Shown here: piece by piece, positions 46,690-59,184 of the stretch
Layout: each line of letters starts with the position of its first letter
Numbering within the stretch: position 1 is the first letter of the stretch
From: Lutraria lutraria
Lineage: Eukaryota; Mollusca; Bivalvia; Venerida; Mactridae
Direction: 5' to 3'
Assembly: GCA_964023205.1 (NCBI GenBank)
Contig: OZ026836.1
Coordinates: 4,757,493 to 4,821,492, forward strand
DNA: 64,000 nt
Notes under the pieces: model-generated
The model's database searches: none
Seen by the model: only the letters and a program-made list of their open reading frames with translations
What the model was told of the DNA's origin: nothing
Translations under genes and position numbers: made by a program

Positions 46690-47571
46690 CACAGACACTT
46701 GGGGTTAGGAGCTTTAAAAAACCAAAATATTTGTATTTTTGTCAATCCCAACACATAAACTTATCATATCTATCAATAAAACCTAAAATAAGCCGTTTTG
46801 AAAAAATACATTTTTCAACGTCAACAATATATACTACAAGATATAAATGTTCGTTGGAAAAATAGCTCACACGTACCTTCGAAAACACCTCGTATTTTAT
46901 TCCATTTCCAACATTTTCACATAATCCTTGTGTCAGTCGATGTAGTACATATTATTCTTCATGATTATTGTCAAGTTTAAGTTTCAACCTCAACATTAAC
47001 ACCAAAATATCCAAAACAATTAGCAAAATTGTCAATATTTTGCATCAGCCACATTTACAATCTATATGGTTCCCGACTTTGTAGTGTTTGAATGCACCAC
47101 GTATTGAACACATGAGAACCAGTATGTTATTTTGCCTGCTGGTTCTCATTATTTCAGTACTCGATGCAGTCATATACTACAAAGCCGGGAACCATATAGA
47201 TTGTAAATGTGGCTGATGCAAAATATTGACAATTTTGCTAATTGTTTTGGATATTTTGGTGTTAATGTTGAGGTTGAAACTTAAACTTGACAATAATCAT
47301 GAAGAATAATATGTACTACATCGACTGACACAAGGATTATGTGAAAATGTTGGAAATGGAATAAAATACGAGGTGTTTTCGAAGGTACGTGTGAGCTATT
47401 TTTCCAACGAACATTTATATCTTGTAGTATATATTGTTGACGTTGAAAAATGTATTTTTTCAAAACGGCTTATTTTAGGTTTTATTGATAGATATGATAA
47501 GTTTATGTGTTGGGATTGACAAAAATACAAATATTTTGGTTTTTTAAAGCTCCTAACTCCAAGTGTCTGTG
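46690..47571. repeat. 882-bp near-perfect palindrome
   Basis: The sequence from CACAGACACTTGG (46690) to CCAAGTGTCTGTG (47571) reads the same on both strands around a centre at 47130.5. Outer arms of about 400 bp differ at only a few sites (for example GGGG/GGAG near 46703, GACTTT/GGCTTT near 47074). The innermost 30-40 bp are more diverged but still alignable without gaps, and close on the stem TGAGAACCAG (47113-47122) / CTGGTTCTCA (47139-47148) with a 16-base loop. A 60-codon frame occurs identically on both strands, purely because of the symmetry. No target duplication is apparent. It lies about 500 bp downstream of RPS9. Confidence 0.95.
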
Positions 47572-48439
47572 AAACGGCTTATGATTTTTAATGTCCAGTC
47601 GTGAAATTGAGATGAAGTGGTCCAAATCCAGACATGTCAGAAAAACTTGTCCCGTTAACAGGCCTTCATCAATGACTACTATAAACAATAACATACAGTT
47701 GTAGATCTTTGGTGTGCTACATAATTTTAAATTACTTGAATGAGGTCACACTTTAATAATCATCACTTGGTATGAATGCGCTTATGGTGGCCGATTTTTG
47801 CCAAGGTGTACATTTCGTTTTTCGCTGCAGTGTTTGTTTTCGCTTGGTTGTGACAAAAATACGACATGGCATAAATCTGCCAGCATAATGCGCTAGAACA
47901 GATGCCGGGTTCTTCGTTCTGGTTTAGAACTGTCTTGGGAAAGTTACTATATTTGCATTAAAAATGAAATAATACAAGCAAGTTCTTCCTATCATAAAGC
48001 GTTGACTCCCAGTGCCAGTTTCAGATTTAAACTCTTGTCATTGTGACGTATTCGAAATTAAGTCATATACAAACGATTATGATTTCCAAACAGCTCTAAA
48101 GATGTTCCTTGGAAATTTGGTCATATGAGTCCTTCGTCAACGGTATTGTACGTAGTTAAATACGGAGGAATGATTAATCTGTACTTCACTGCCTTCATAT
48201 TCTACCCTTCATTCTTTGAGTCGACCAATTTTGTTGACGCTCTGTGCGGTTTGGTGACTAAGGGAAGTTAATCTCGAAATAATTTAGACAATATTACTCA
48301 AGAGTTATCTCTCTTGAATTGTAAGGATCGTTTCGTGAACGAGTGTACATATATCATGAGTATTTTTACGCGTACATTATTATCGTATGATATAAAAAGT
48401 AAATGTTTTTTTTCATTATTGTGTCACCCCTATTGAAAG

Positions 48440-48730
48440 GGCAAGCCAAATGGGCTTATGAGACACCTATCATATGTTCGCACTGTACCTCCCGAATCCC
48501 TTCTTTTGCCGGGCGCCAGGTCAAGATCGATATGGGCCTACGGTAACCATTATTTAACAAGCTTAGCTGCATGCCGCGACGGCTCACCAGTCGACCACAT
48601 CAGTTCTAACCCAGTTTCCACTGGGGTTCGGACCCGTTCTATACATAGCGTGACGTCAATACGTTTGTCTAACGTCAGTGCATAGCGCTACCGTAGTGTA
48701 CACATTGGTTCGGACCTTCAATATCCCGCC
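48440..48730 (-). mobile_element. GC-rich unit, possible tRNA-derived SINE
   Basis: A patch clearly richer in GC than its surroundings. On the minus strand GGTAGCGCTATGCACTGACG resembles a tRNA A-box region and GGGTCCGAACCCC, further on, a B-box. Palindromic CCCGAAGGGG and TTTCCACTGGGGTTC pieces are present. A 75-codon frame has no known motif. SINE status is tentative. Confidence 0.3.
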
Positions 48731-48846
48731 CCGAAGGGGACAACCTTATCACTTGGCCATTTTACTTGTCTAACAGCAATTAGGTTACCACCAGATGGCG
48801 GGTATAGAGACTATGTGTTACCTACTCGCGAATTTACTTACATATC

Positions 48847-48896
48847 ACCAAGGACTTAAATACATACATGTATGTACATGTATATAAGTCCTTGGT
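48847..48896. repeat. 50-bp hairpin
   Basis: ACCAAGGACTTA...TAAGTCCTTGGT flank an ATACATACATGTATGTACAT centre that is itself nearly palindromic. It could be a minimal foldback element; no flanking duplication seen. Confidence 0.6.
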
Positions 48897-49005
48897 ATCA
48901 CACATGTATGCATATAAATATTCACTCATCAATCAGTCTTACATCGACTGTTTTTTTTAAAGTCGGACTGGAATACATGTTTTGAATAAAGAACCAATGT
49001 CTTTT

Positions 49006-49211
49006 TATACGCCCGTTGGAAAAAACGGATCGTATTATGTGAACACCCACGGCGGGCGGGCGGCGTCCACAACGGTGTCGTCTCTCTAATTCACCCAGTT
49101 TCATTCGGATCCTTAATGGAAATGTTTATGGCCATGAGATTTTGGTCAAGTTCGATAACCAACACAATCGGCCCAGTCACTTCTGAGTTATGCCCCATTG
49201 ACGGGCGTATT
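49006..49211. mobile_element. Short element with ATACGCCCGT inverted ends
   Basis: Left ATACGCCCGTTGG and right TTGACGGGCGTAT form an 10-12 bp inverted repeat around a GGCGGGCGGGCGGCGTCC block. Short, non-coding; probably a MITE. Flanking T-runs blur the target site. Confidence 0.5.
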
Positions 49212-50306
49212 TTGTGATCTGGTCTGTCGATTTATGATACTCCAAAATGTGACTTTGATGTACATGTATAATTATAAATGTGACTGTCTTAGATGTAATA
49301 TTATGTCTCGTCAAATCACGACAAAAAATGGTATTCTTGTTAAACAAATTCTTTAATACGAACGTTGATCATAGAAGACACATTCCTAAGTCATATAGTT
49401 CTTGTACACAAATACTTACATAACATATGATTTAAATGCCAAAAATTCTTTATCTCCAATGATCTACATTATTATGATACTTTATTTAAAAATACAATCC
49501 GTAAATATGAATAACGAAGACATGCAGTATTTAACAATAAAATATGTTCAATAATATCAAATCTGATTGAAATCATATATTTATAAAAAAATAACTAGGT
49601 GTACCGTCCCGGTTCATTTATGTTTACTTAAGTTTTACAAAACATCAGTTTCAAAACGTGTTCGTTTAAAAGATCATACGGGGGACAATTCAATAGCAAC
49701 AATATTTTCCCATTCGATTTATAATATTTCAGGAATGTCATTTTCTATTTCATAGAGGATTTTGATATAAAACATCATTTCATTAATAACGCTAAATAGG
49801 TGATTCTTCGGGCTTTAAAACTCCTCCATTCAATTTGTGCGAAGATTACGAGCATCATTGGTAGCATTATACAAATTCACCCAATTATTTCCTTCAGAAC
49901 TCCGATCGAAACACACCGTGTATCTTTTACTAATCGGATTACTTCGCGCGATACGGATTCTTTTCGGATGGGCTTAAGTCATCCCCGTGAAATTTTAACA
50001 AAAGAAAGGATAAAAACTTATCTATCAGTTTTGGAAATATTACACCCTGGGTATATGGGGATACCAAGCACATTGTTATCCTGAATAATGTAGTTGGTCA
50101 CGTGAATCAAGATTCCCATCTGACGAAGGGATATATTAACAAATGGCTTATTTATTGAAGAGGAGATAAGTGTTGCAGATAGCAATCGGGGCGGAAAATA
50201 CAATTTTAAGGACCCAACCAGTTTGTTACATCTTTTTGGGGGAGGAAGTTAGTATTTACTAATTGGATTAAAATTGTGGTGTTTTACCTCAAATATGGAT
50301 GGGCAG

Positions 50307-50313
50307 TATAAAG
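50307..50313 (+). promoter_or_regulatory. TATA-like box upstream of a possible lone first exon
   Basis: TATAAAG sits in a slightly GC-richer context (GGGCAG before, GCGAATG after). About 250 bp downstream ATGATTATTTCTCTGTTC (50559-50608) encodes MIISLFFPVCAANSSI, a signal-peptide-like start, then AG|GTAAAT donor. No continuing exon was found, so both calls are speculative. Confidence 0.2.
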
Positions 50314-51111
50314 GCGAATGAATCATCATGGAATGGATTTATTCTGCAAATTCACTTTAAGAATTAATTTGACAAATTTAGGAAAAGAAGCAATGAGTGA
50401 TATAATTGACAATTTGTATTAATATTTCACTTACTCTGATATTTTGTTAAGTTGTTGTCATCTTCTGCAAAACGAATATATTTCGTGAAGCCCGTGAACT
50501 TTGCTTGCTGTCCACGGGATGATATAATCAATTTTTGCACGTGTTTTTGCTGGATTTCATGATTATTTCTCTGTTCTTCCCTGTCTGTGCAGCTAACTCA
50601 TCGATCAGGTAAATATAAGCATTTACAATAATTATTGTTAATTTATTCGAGTATTTACACATTTTAAAACATATTCTACTTGTTCATGTAAAAAGACCTT
50701 GGTGAGTATATAGGCTAGATCTATGGAATTTAAACACATTTCATACACGTTCATTATTTCTAGTGTCCGGAAAAGATGATTTTATACACTCATCATTTTT
50801 CTTTTTGATAAAATGACAATAGCATTAAATATAATAAAACACATTGTATAATAATTGATGTGGAAGAAACACGCTAGATTTACATTTTACTTTCTATTAA
50901 ATTCGTCGACAATACGACAGCGATATAATACGCATGCAGGCCCCTCCTGCACATTTGTTTAAATTATTAGTCGACTGAAAAAAGGACTCTGAGAGAGAAA
51001 AATAACTGTGTATACATGTAAATTTGTGTTTGTTGATTGAACTTTGGTCAAGTTTGGAAACGAAATCAATTGTTTAAATAAACATCTTTGTGTGAGACAT
51101 GTTAATCCATG

Positions 51112-51296
51112 TACAGTTAAAATCGTGTTAGCAGCAACCTCCGAAAAAAGACCACCATGTTCACGAATACAGGCCATTCTTTTTAAAACCACCATTGATT
51201 GTTAAGAACAAAATGGCATCCGAATAAAAGCAACCTGTCACTAAAGTTCCCATTTGTCTTTCACAAGATTGGCCTTTGTTCACAGAGTTGACTGTA
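51112..51296. mobile_element. Tc1/mariner-like MITE, TTGACTGTA family
   Basis: Starts TACAGTTAAAATCG and ends AGTTGACTGTA; the interior shares AATACAGGCCATTCT and TTGGCCTTTGTTCACAG with 13057-13209. TA target presumed. Confidence 0.65.
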
Positions 51297-52048
51297 CTAC
51301 GGCCCTTTTTTAAACATGCACCTATTTCGTGAAAAATCTGTCAGTATACATTAGGCTACATATCTGCCGTGTGTTTATTTCGTTTCGTTTTTCGTCGGTT
51401 AATTCTGCTCCCACCGCCGTAGCCTACCAGTTTCAGTTCTCATATGGTTAGTATACAAAAATATCGCGATGGGGCCTTTTTGAAATCGGTGTTCAAAATA
51501 ATACTGAATAGCTTCTTTGTACAAGAGTAAATAGAATTAATTATACGGTCCTTGTTCGGTAAACAAAAATGGTAAGCACATTTTATTGACGCATTTAAAC
51601 GATTCTAAAGCAATTATTGACACTATTTTGTGAAACGTCAATTTGTTAAATAATTTTTTTATTCGCTTTGATTTTCATTCGGTATCTAATTTGTATTACC
51701 GCAAAAGGACATTAAAATGTTGTGAGATTAGCGAAATCGATTGTAGTAAAGGCATATAGTATATAAGAAGGCGGTGTTTCTTAAACGTTCAAATTTTCAC
51801 ACCGGGGGCTGATAATTCTTCAGAAGGTTTGAATTAATAAATCTATTTATATAAATATTTATTTGGTCATAATAAAAGCATGTGACAGATGTAATAGAAA
51901 AGTGACAATTCGAGATGTCAAAAATACTTCAGTAAAATTTGGTGGGACATTAATCAGAGCCATATGTACACCGACAAGACACGCTATTATTATAAGCATA
52001 TTACTTCGCAATAATACTATGGACTGTATGTACTTGTATATGATCGTA

Positions 52049-52227
52049 TACAGCCAAACTTGTGGACAAAGGTCACCCTTGCAAAAGACAAAACATGGCC
52101 TTTATTTGCAGATGGCCTTAATTCGGAGATCATTTTGTTCTAAATAATCAATAAATGTTTTAAAAGACTGACATTTATTCACAGTATGGTCATTTTTCGG
52201 AGGTGGCCGCTGACACGGTTTTGATAT
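52049..52227. mobile_element. Diverged MITE of the same family
   Basis: Starts TACAGCCAAACTTGTGG with AAGGTCACCCTTGCAAAAG and AACATGGCCTTTATTTGCA, which align loosely with the MITEs at 13057 and 51112. The right end is decayed, near 52215-52227. Confidence 0.4.
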
Positions 52228-55200
52228 ACATGTACATGTATACAAGGGGTGTGGGTATTAAGACGGTCATTAATGTAGATAGACTTCTTTCCAAGTTTGA
52301 GCATAACATGTATGATAGTAACATGAAGGACAGTTTATACATACGTTAGTTTGTAGGCAATTAAATCACACTAATATCCGGCGGAACTTATTTGTTAAAT
52401 CAAGATGGTTGGTAAAATCTTGAGCGAAATATCGACCTCGGCGTGCATGAAAAAATGTCAACCGTACTGTTTTGTATTATTTTCCGGCTTCGTTAAATAC
52501 ATACACAATTCTAGCTGTTTGTTCGAACATATACGACCTACTATACTCTTTCATCATTATTGTTGCAATTATTAATTATGATTATATTTTACAAGAACAT
52601 GATTATTTAAATAGCATCCTTTATATATTCTGAGCGTATGTAATGTATTCTTATCATTAAGAATCGTTTTTTAGTGTTTACTCTGTCGCGTATAAAACTA
52701 CAAGACGAGCATTATTTTCTTACATCAATAAGACTTTGTTATCAGTTGGTATTGTGTAGCTCAATAGACGTCCTCCTCGTACATGTCGAACATAAGAATA
52801 GTTATGTACCGTTTTTTGTCGACATTAAACATTTATCTCAGTCAGTTGAAAAAAGACTAACAAGGTTGTGCATGTACTTATAATACGAAGGTGTGGGGAT
52901 TAAAATACAAACGACATATTGATTTGAGTTACCACCGATTTAATATATTTTATTCGGTATTATAATATTTGTTAATCAACGATAATAAACGAGTTAAAGA
53001 ATGACCAGTGATGAGGTTTTATTTATGGAGATGATTTGGTGTTGATTATTAATAGTAAAACAATCATTTTTTTTTATTTATTTTTTTTTCAAATACCATT
53101 GAGAAAATTTCATACATATTCATAAATGTAACACATATATTGAGTAAAACATAAATTATTGTACTCGGTATTGTGGTGCCTGTCGAAAGTATATTGTGTG
53201 ATTAGAAACTTATACGGTTAAAGAAAATGACCAAAGATCTTTCTGAAGCTTTACAATCAAGTTTCCGTTACGTTTTGTATGACATAATTTATGGACTTTT
53301 TTAACTATCGATTTGTTAATTGGAAGTCATGGCTCTTGCAAATCGTGGAACTTCGACTGAAACAACAAAAGTTAAATATTGATAATTTTTCCACCAGTTA
53401 ACTTATGATTGTGAACCGTAATTTCTTGCCAGTAGATTTATACGTTATAGCATTCAGCTAACAGTGTCGACTTTACATGTGTAAATTTTATCAACATGGT
53501 AGGTACCTTATGTAAGCTTGCACGTTTGGTTTAAGAATAATTCAATGTTAGAATCAATCATTCGACAAGTGCTGAATTTCTTAAGTCAATTATAGAGGAA
53601 TAGAGGAATTCACTATTGCTAATTACGAACTCACTAACACGCACACAAAACAAAAAAGCAGAAAAAATTGTATTATGTTCAGTTGCGGTTTCATTAAGAT
53701 TTCATTTATTGTAAATTTCAAATTATATTCTTCTTCCATTAATGCACATGGCTCCCTCGACTGGAGCATCTCGTACATGACATTAGTATTATTAGACCGT
53801 CTCTAAAGAATTTAAAAGTGATTTTATAGAACCTGTTAACATGCCGCGTGTTCAGTTGAATTATTTTTCAAAATTGAAAAACATGTATCATGTCTGCCAC
53901 AAGAGTTAGCTGACCAAGTTTGAATAATTCAGACTTTTGTTGTTGACAAATACGTTTTTAATTAATAAATTATGTTATTATACTCCTTGACTGATTACTA
54001 CCTACACAATGTATAACTGTATACATTGGTGGTTTATGACATCATACTGTGTAACTTTATAAATTTATCACTCTATGTAATACATAGAAAACTGTTACAT
54101 TATAACGGTCATCGTTTCATTGAGTGTCACGTGACTCACAAGTTTGAACGGTGATGGGTGGACAGTATTAGAAATATCATTAAGAGCTTAGTGTGCTTAC
54201 ATTCAGTGTGTTCTAGCTGTCAGACTTGGATTTATACAACATAGAACACTAACTTGGTATGTAAATATTTTGTATTTTGGATACTCTTTGTCAAGATGCT
54301 TATGCATTAATGTTTTCAGTACCAACACTTGTAACTACATGGACTAATACATGTTTATTTGAATTTCAAGTCCATTGAGCTTCTGACCCATGAGGACAAC
54401 ATATTTACGGATACTCGTGTATACAATAATAGATGAGCTTATTTTGAAATCAGTTGGCTCTGAGGCCATGTGAACATATAGTTACATACGTAAAAGTACA
54501 GAATCGTGACAAGTGACAATGGTCAGTAAAACAACGTACATTTATGCATTGTTAAGTCCAAACATTTACAGTAAATGGACCACGGAATATTCATCGAATT
54601 CCCTATTTTGCCGTTATAAAAAGCGCATTGTTTTCTGTCGTTTCGTACACCAACTAATCACTACAAAGTTTATAACATCATCACCACAAACATACCTTAT
54701 TTGCACAAATATTGGTTTAGTTTCTTGGATTGTTAAGGATGGCATTTAGACAGATCCATTACTAGAACAAACAGAAGAAAACAAAGCGCTGTTGAATAGT
54801 GTTAGGATCAACAGGTCTGTTATGACTACTATTGCCAAAGATCGAAGTGAATCTGCGTCAGGTCAACTTTAAATGGATATTTCCCATCACTTCCAGATTG
54901 ATTCCCAGAAATCCACATTGCTCTGATATTGTTGGTTATTACTCAGAATTATCAAAGGGGTCAGGGTTGTTGAAAAACAGCTACAATATGTATATATACT
55001 AGTATAGGGTTGTTTTTCAGACTGAACGACTGAATAAACCGAAACTTGGGGCTTAACCCAGTACCCCAAGACCCCAAGTTACATACCGTCCAATATATCC
55101 AATTAATGACCAGACATGGCGTTAGAAGAAGGAAAATTTACAAATATTTCTTCCGAATTATTTATCCAACATATTGTCATAAACCTATATATAACAATTC

Positions 55201-56626
55201 TAGCATGGTATGCCTTCGCGAAATACATACAGAAATCTAGGAAATTTGGGTTTTACAGATATTCGGTCGACCATCCATCCATCCTAAATACTGCCTCACA
55301 CCTCTCACTAGTATTATGGACAGGGTGCACGCCGGGTATTAGTAAAAGTTACCAACTTGAAGATCAAAGATTGAAATAAATGATAAAAGAGGTTGAAAAC
55401 AACAGTTGTGGGCTTAGTAATTTATCTGGGTCACTGTCTGCTTCAGACATGGTAGCTACATGCTGTGGTGTTGGGGGAAAAGGAACATTAAAAGGAGTCT
55501 GAGGTGACATAAATTTGGCGGAGACTAAGGGGGTGGGAATGTCTGGTTAACCTGGTTGGGGCTTCTAAGTAAACAGGGAGAGAAATAGCAACAAGATGAT
55601 GATAAATATTTTGTAGACTAGACTTACATGGTGTATATTCGTAGTTAGTTCTACCCGAGTATGACAGGGGAAATTGAGAAATACAGAATGGGTCAATTCA
55701 GTTTTAATTAAATTCTAAATTTTCTTCCTGAGGGTGAAAACAAAAGTGTTTATATTTGTTTTAGACCTCTCAAAACTCAGGCCTGAAATTTCTTTCATAC
55801 TTTTGAAAAAATAAACTCTAGTCAAAATAAAATGAATGTACGAACAAAAAACAAGTCAAAATGAGAATCATGAGGTTTGACAGTTCGAGTTAATGATCTC
55901 TCAATTTAACTTGCTTTACACGTTTTTACTTCGCATGATCATTTACTGGGCCATTTAACAAAAGTTTATGTACTGTTTATAATTATCAATGCATTAGCTG
56001 GTAGTTAAGTGTCGCTTATTCAATCCAACACGCATTCATAGTATTTGACGAACTAAAATTTCTTCTCACCCGCGAATGCTGGTAAAATAATAAGAATTTC
56101 TCGATCCACACCTTTATTCGTCAAGTTATTCATGATAACCGTCTTTAATTAGCCTACACATATTTAGACGGATTTCAGAAAGTGATTATATTCGAATATT
56201 ATAAATCGCTGTCAAGATGGTTTGGACGAAGGACATCGATTATGATCGATTATGATCGATAGCTGATCGATAAATTCATACTAGGTTAAGCAGGCGTACT
56301 ATTAACAGATTTGTTGAAACTTTAAATGGAATTTATACTTAACGAATATATTGCTTATATCAGCTGATAAAGAAAAGGGTTCTACCACTCAAGCAATCAT
56401 GCATTCACATTATATGCTAGGAATCGGTGGGTACTGGTATTACATTATTCGTTAGATACTCAAAATGAATTTAATACACAATGTACATGTATACTCCCCC
56501 CCCCCCCCTTTCAGCCACTGAAATATCGAGACCGTCTGATTATGAAGACCAACTTATTCGGACCAAGTCTTCAATATTTCCTTTATATTAGAACTTGATC
56601 AAGAGGACCCCTCAATACCTATGGTG

Positions 56627-57521
56627 CAGTATTAATGGTGGGTCTACACACATGTATAACAATATCCCAGTATTAATGGTGGGTCTACATACCTGTATAA
56701 CAATATCCCAGTATTAATGGTTGGTCAACATTACCTGTATATCAATATCCCAGTATTAATGGTGAGTCTACATACCTGTATAACAATATTCCAGTATTAA
56801 TGGTGGGTCAACATTACCTGTATATCAATATCCCAGTATTAATGGTGAGTCTACATACCTGTATAACAATATCCCAGTATTAATGGTGGGTCAACATTAC
56901 CTGTATATCAATATCCCAGTATTAATGGTGGGTCTACACACATGTATAACAATATCCCAGTATTAATGGTGGGTCTACACTCATGTATAACAATATTCCA
57001 GTATTAATGGTGGGTCTACATACCTGTATAACAATATTCCAGTATCAATGGTGAGTCTACATACCTGTATAACAATATCCCAGTATTAATGGTGGGTCAA
57101 CATTACCTGTATATCAATATCCCAGTATTAATGGTGAGTCTACATACCTGTATAACAATATTCCAGTATCAATGGTGAGTCTACATACCTGTATAACAAT
57201 ATCCCAGTATTAATGGTGGGTCAACATTACCTGTATATCAATATCCCAGTATTAATGGTGGGTCTACATACATGTATAACACTATTCCAGTATTAATGGT
57301 GGGTTACATACCTGTATAACAATATCCCAGTATTAATGGTGGGTCTACATACATGTATAACAATATCCCAGTATTAATGGTGGGTCTACATACATGTATA
57401 ACGATATCCCAGTATTAATGGTGGGTTACATACCTATATAACAATATCCCAGTATTAATGGTGGGTTACATACCTGTATAACAATATCCCAGTATTAATG
57501 GTGGGTCTACATACCTGTATA
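56627..57521 (+). repeat. 41-bp satellite array, about 22 copies
   Basis: The unit CAGTATTAATGGTGGGTCTA CATACCTGTATAACAATATC C repeats with a period of 40-42 bp. Two main variants occur: type 1 with GTCTACATACCTGTATAACA and type 2 with GTCAACATTACCTGTATATC; later copies shorten to GGTTACATACCTGT. Types 1 and 2 alternate in the left part and type 1 dominates on the right. Non-coding. Confidence 0.95.
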
Positions 57522-59184
57522 TTAACATTCATTCTTCAAGATGCGTTTTATCAGTGACGGGCATCACAACATTTCAGTGAGTTAGTTCACCAAAAATAAC
57601 TCGCATTTTTTTTTTCGGTTTATCACCCTTAGTGTTATGTGCCATGAAATTGGGCGTACATAATTTCATATACACGAGCCTTACAAATTTTGTGTACACG
57701 AATATCTGTACAATTGTTTTAGTTGAACTTTTGAACATGCTCAAATACCGGAAACTTAAAAGATCAGACGATAGTCATGATGCGTTCACATACAAGGGTT
57801 CCCACATTGTTTATAGGTTGTTTATTGTACTACAGAACGAATTTATAATTTGTTTGACAAGTTTGGGCCGTTCTGTAAATAAGAAAAAATAACCAAGATT
57901 GATTGTTTGTCAGTTGACAGTTAAGGCATTGTATCAATTGACTTTGTGTATTATATACAATTTGCACTTTGATTGTTAATAAAAAAATATAAAAAAATGT
58001 CTTGCAGCAAGTCCCTACACTTTGCTCCTTTTCATGCATGAGAAGTAAAGAATAAGATAGCGTTCTGAATAACTAACTAACTAAACTAAATATTCTAAGT
58101 TTTTATGCATATATAAGATCACCCATAAGCCGCTATGTGGAGGTTAAAACAAAATCTGATATCCTAATTTACTTTTACATTGACTTAATTATATAAATTT
58201 CTTTGATAATTATCATTCGGTAATTAATGTCATTTTGCTTTTGCACCCTCAAAATCACTTTAACTGATATCGTTCACTTGGCCCAGTAACACCGAGTTCT
58301 GTAAAACATTGTATAATCCACCTTTTGATATTTACGGAGTAAAACATTATTTCAATAAATAGGTAAAATGTACAATGATTGCACAATTTCACGAGCAAAT
58401 ATAGAATTTATGCATCTGAGTTAATCATAACGGGATAGTGGCGAAGATTATCATATTAAACACCGTATCCCGAATTTATCTTACTACCAAAAACATAGTC
58501 TACTTTATGAATGAAAGCTTCCAAGCGAGGCTTCACCATATTATTTGCTATAACAATGATTCATTTATAGATGTATTGTAACTTATTGTGAATTAGGTTG
58601 ATTCTTACAATAAACTCGGAATGAATCCGAATAAACCACGTCATGCGTAATTAATTGAGTTGTAAGCCATAAAGGCGGTCTGATGGATCGACTTCAATAT
58701 TTAACACAAACATGTAAATTGACTCAACAATATGGGTATCAAAAAAAATTATATCAGATTTTACGAATTTACAAAATGATAGATCATTCTACATTAATTC
58801 GGTAACATAAACGCTATTGAAGTTGGAGATTTTATTAAAAATATCAAATGAAAATTTACGTTCTTGAAGTTGTTTGAAAGGAATTATAAATGATTGTTAT
58901 TTAAACGCAATGAATTTAAATGCCACAAAAATATTTATTGTACTTGGAAGTATTTGAGGAAATGGTTAAGTTTTTAGTCATAAATGATTTATATTTTTGA
59001 AAATTTTTGATTTTATATCTAATTTCAGACTGTGCGTTATGTTTAAAGTGGATTAGTGCGGTAAACAGGCGTTCAGGTTTATAGTAATACGCTAATAAAT
59101 GGCTGACTTGGATATGTAATGGATATACGTCGGTGTAAACATAACTTTTGAATCGAGCATTGATTTCCAATCGAAATCGTTACA

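Larger units (their letters stand above)
47572..59184. other. Gene-poor intergenic region
   Basis: Apart from the elements listed separately, I find no frame with family similarity, no splice-consistent exon series and no tRNA. The small ORFs here (for example near 49567, 50018, 51863, 54513, 55116, 57632) have no recognisable motif and no codon pattern distinct from flanking AT-rich DNA. An E-box GTCACGTGAC lies at 54126-54135, and a short C run at about 56498-56510. Confidence 0.6.

Noticed and set aside
46798..47463. Identical 60-codon ORF on both strands
   Set aside because: Produced by the palindrome; no motif, and it spans only part of each arm.
55116..55379. 87-codon ORF with a hydrophobic stretch
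   Set aside because: No family similarity, no splice context and no distinct base composition; chance ORF is simpler.
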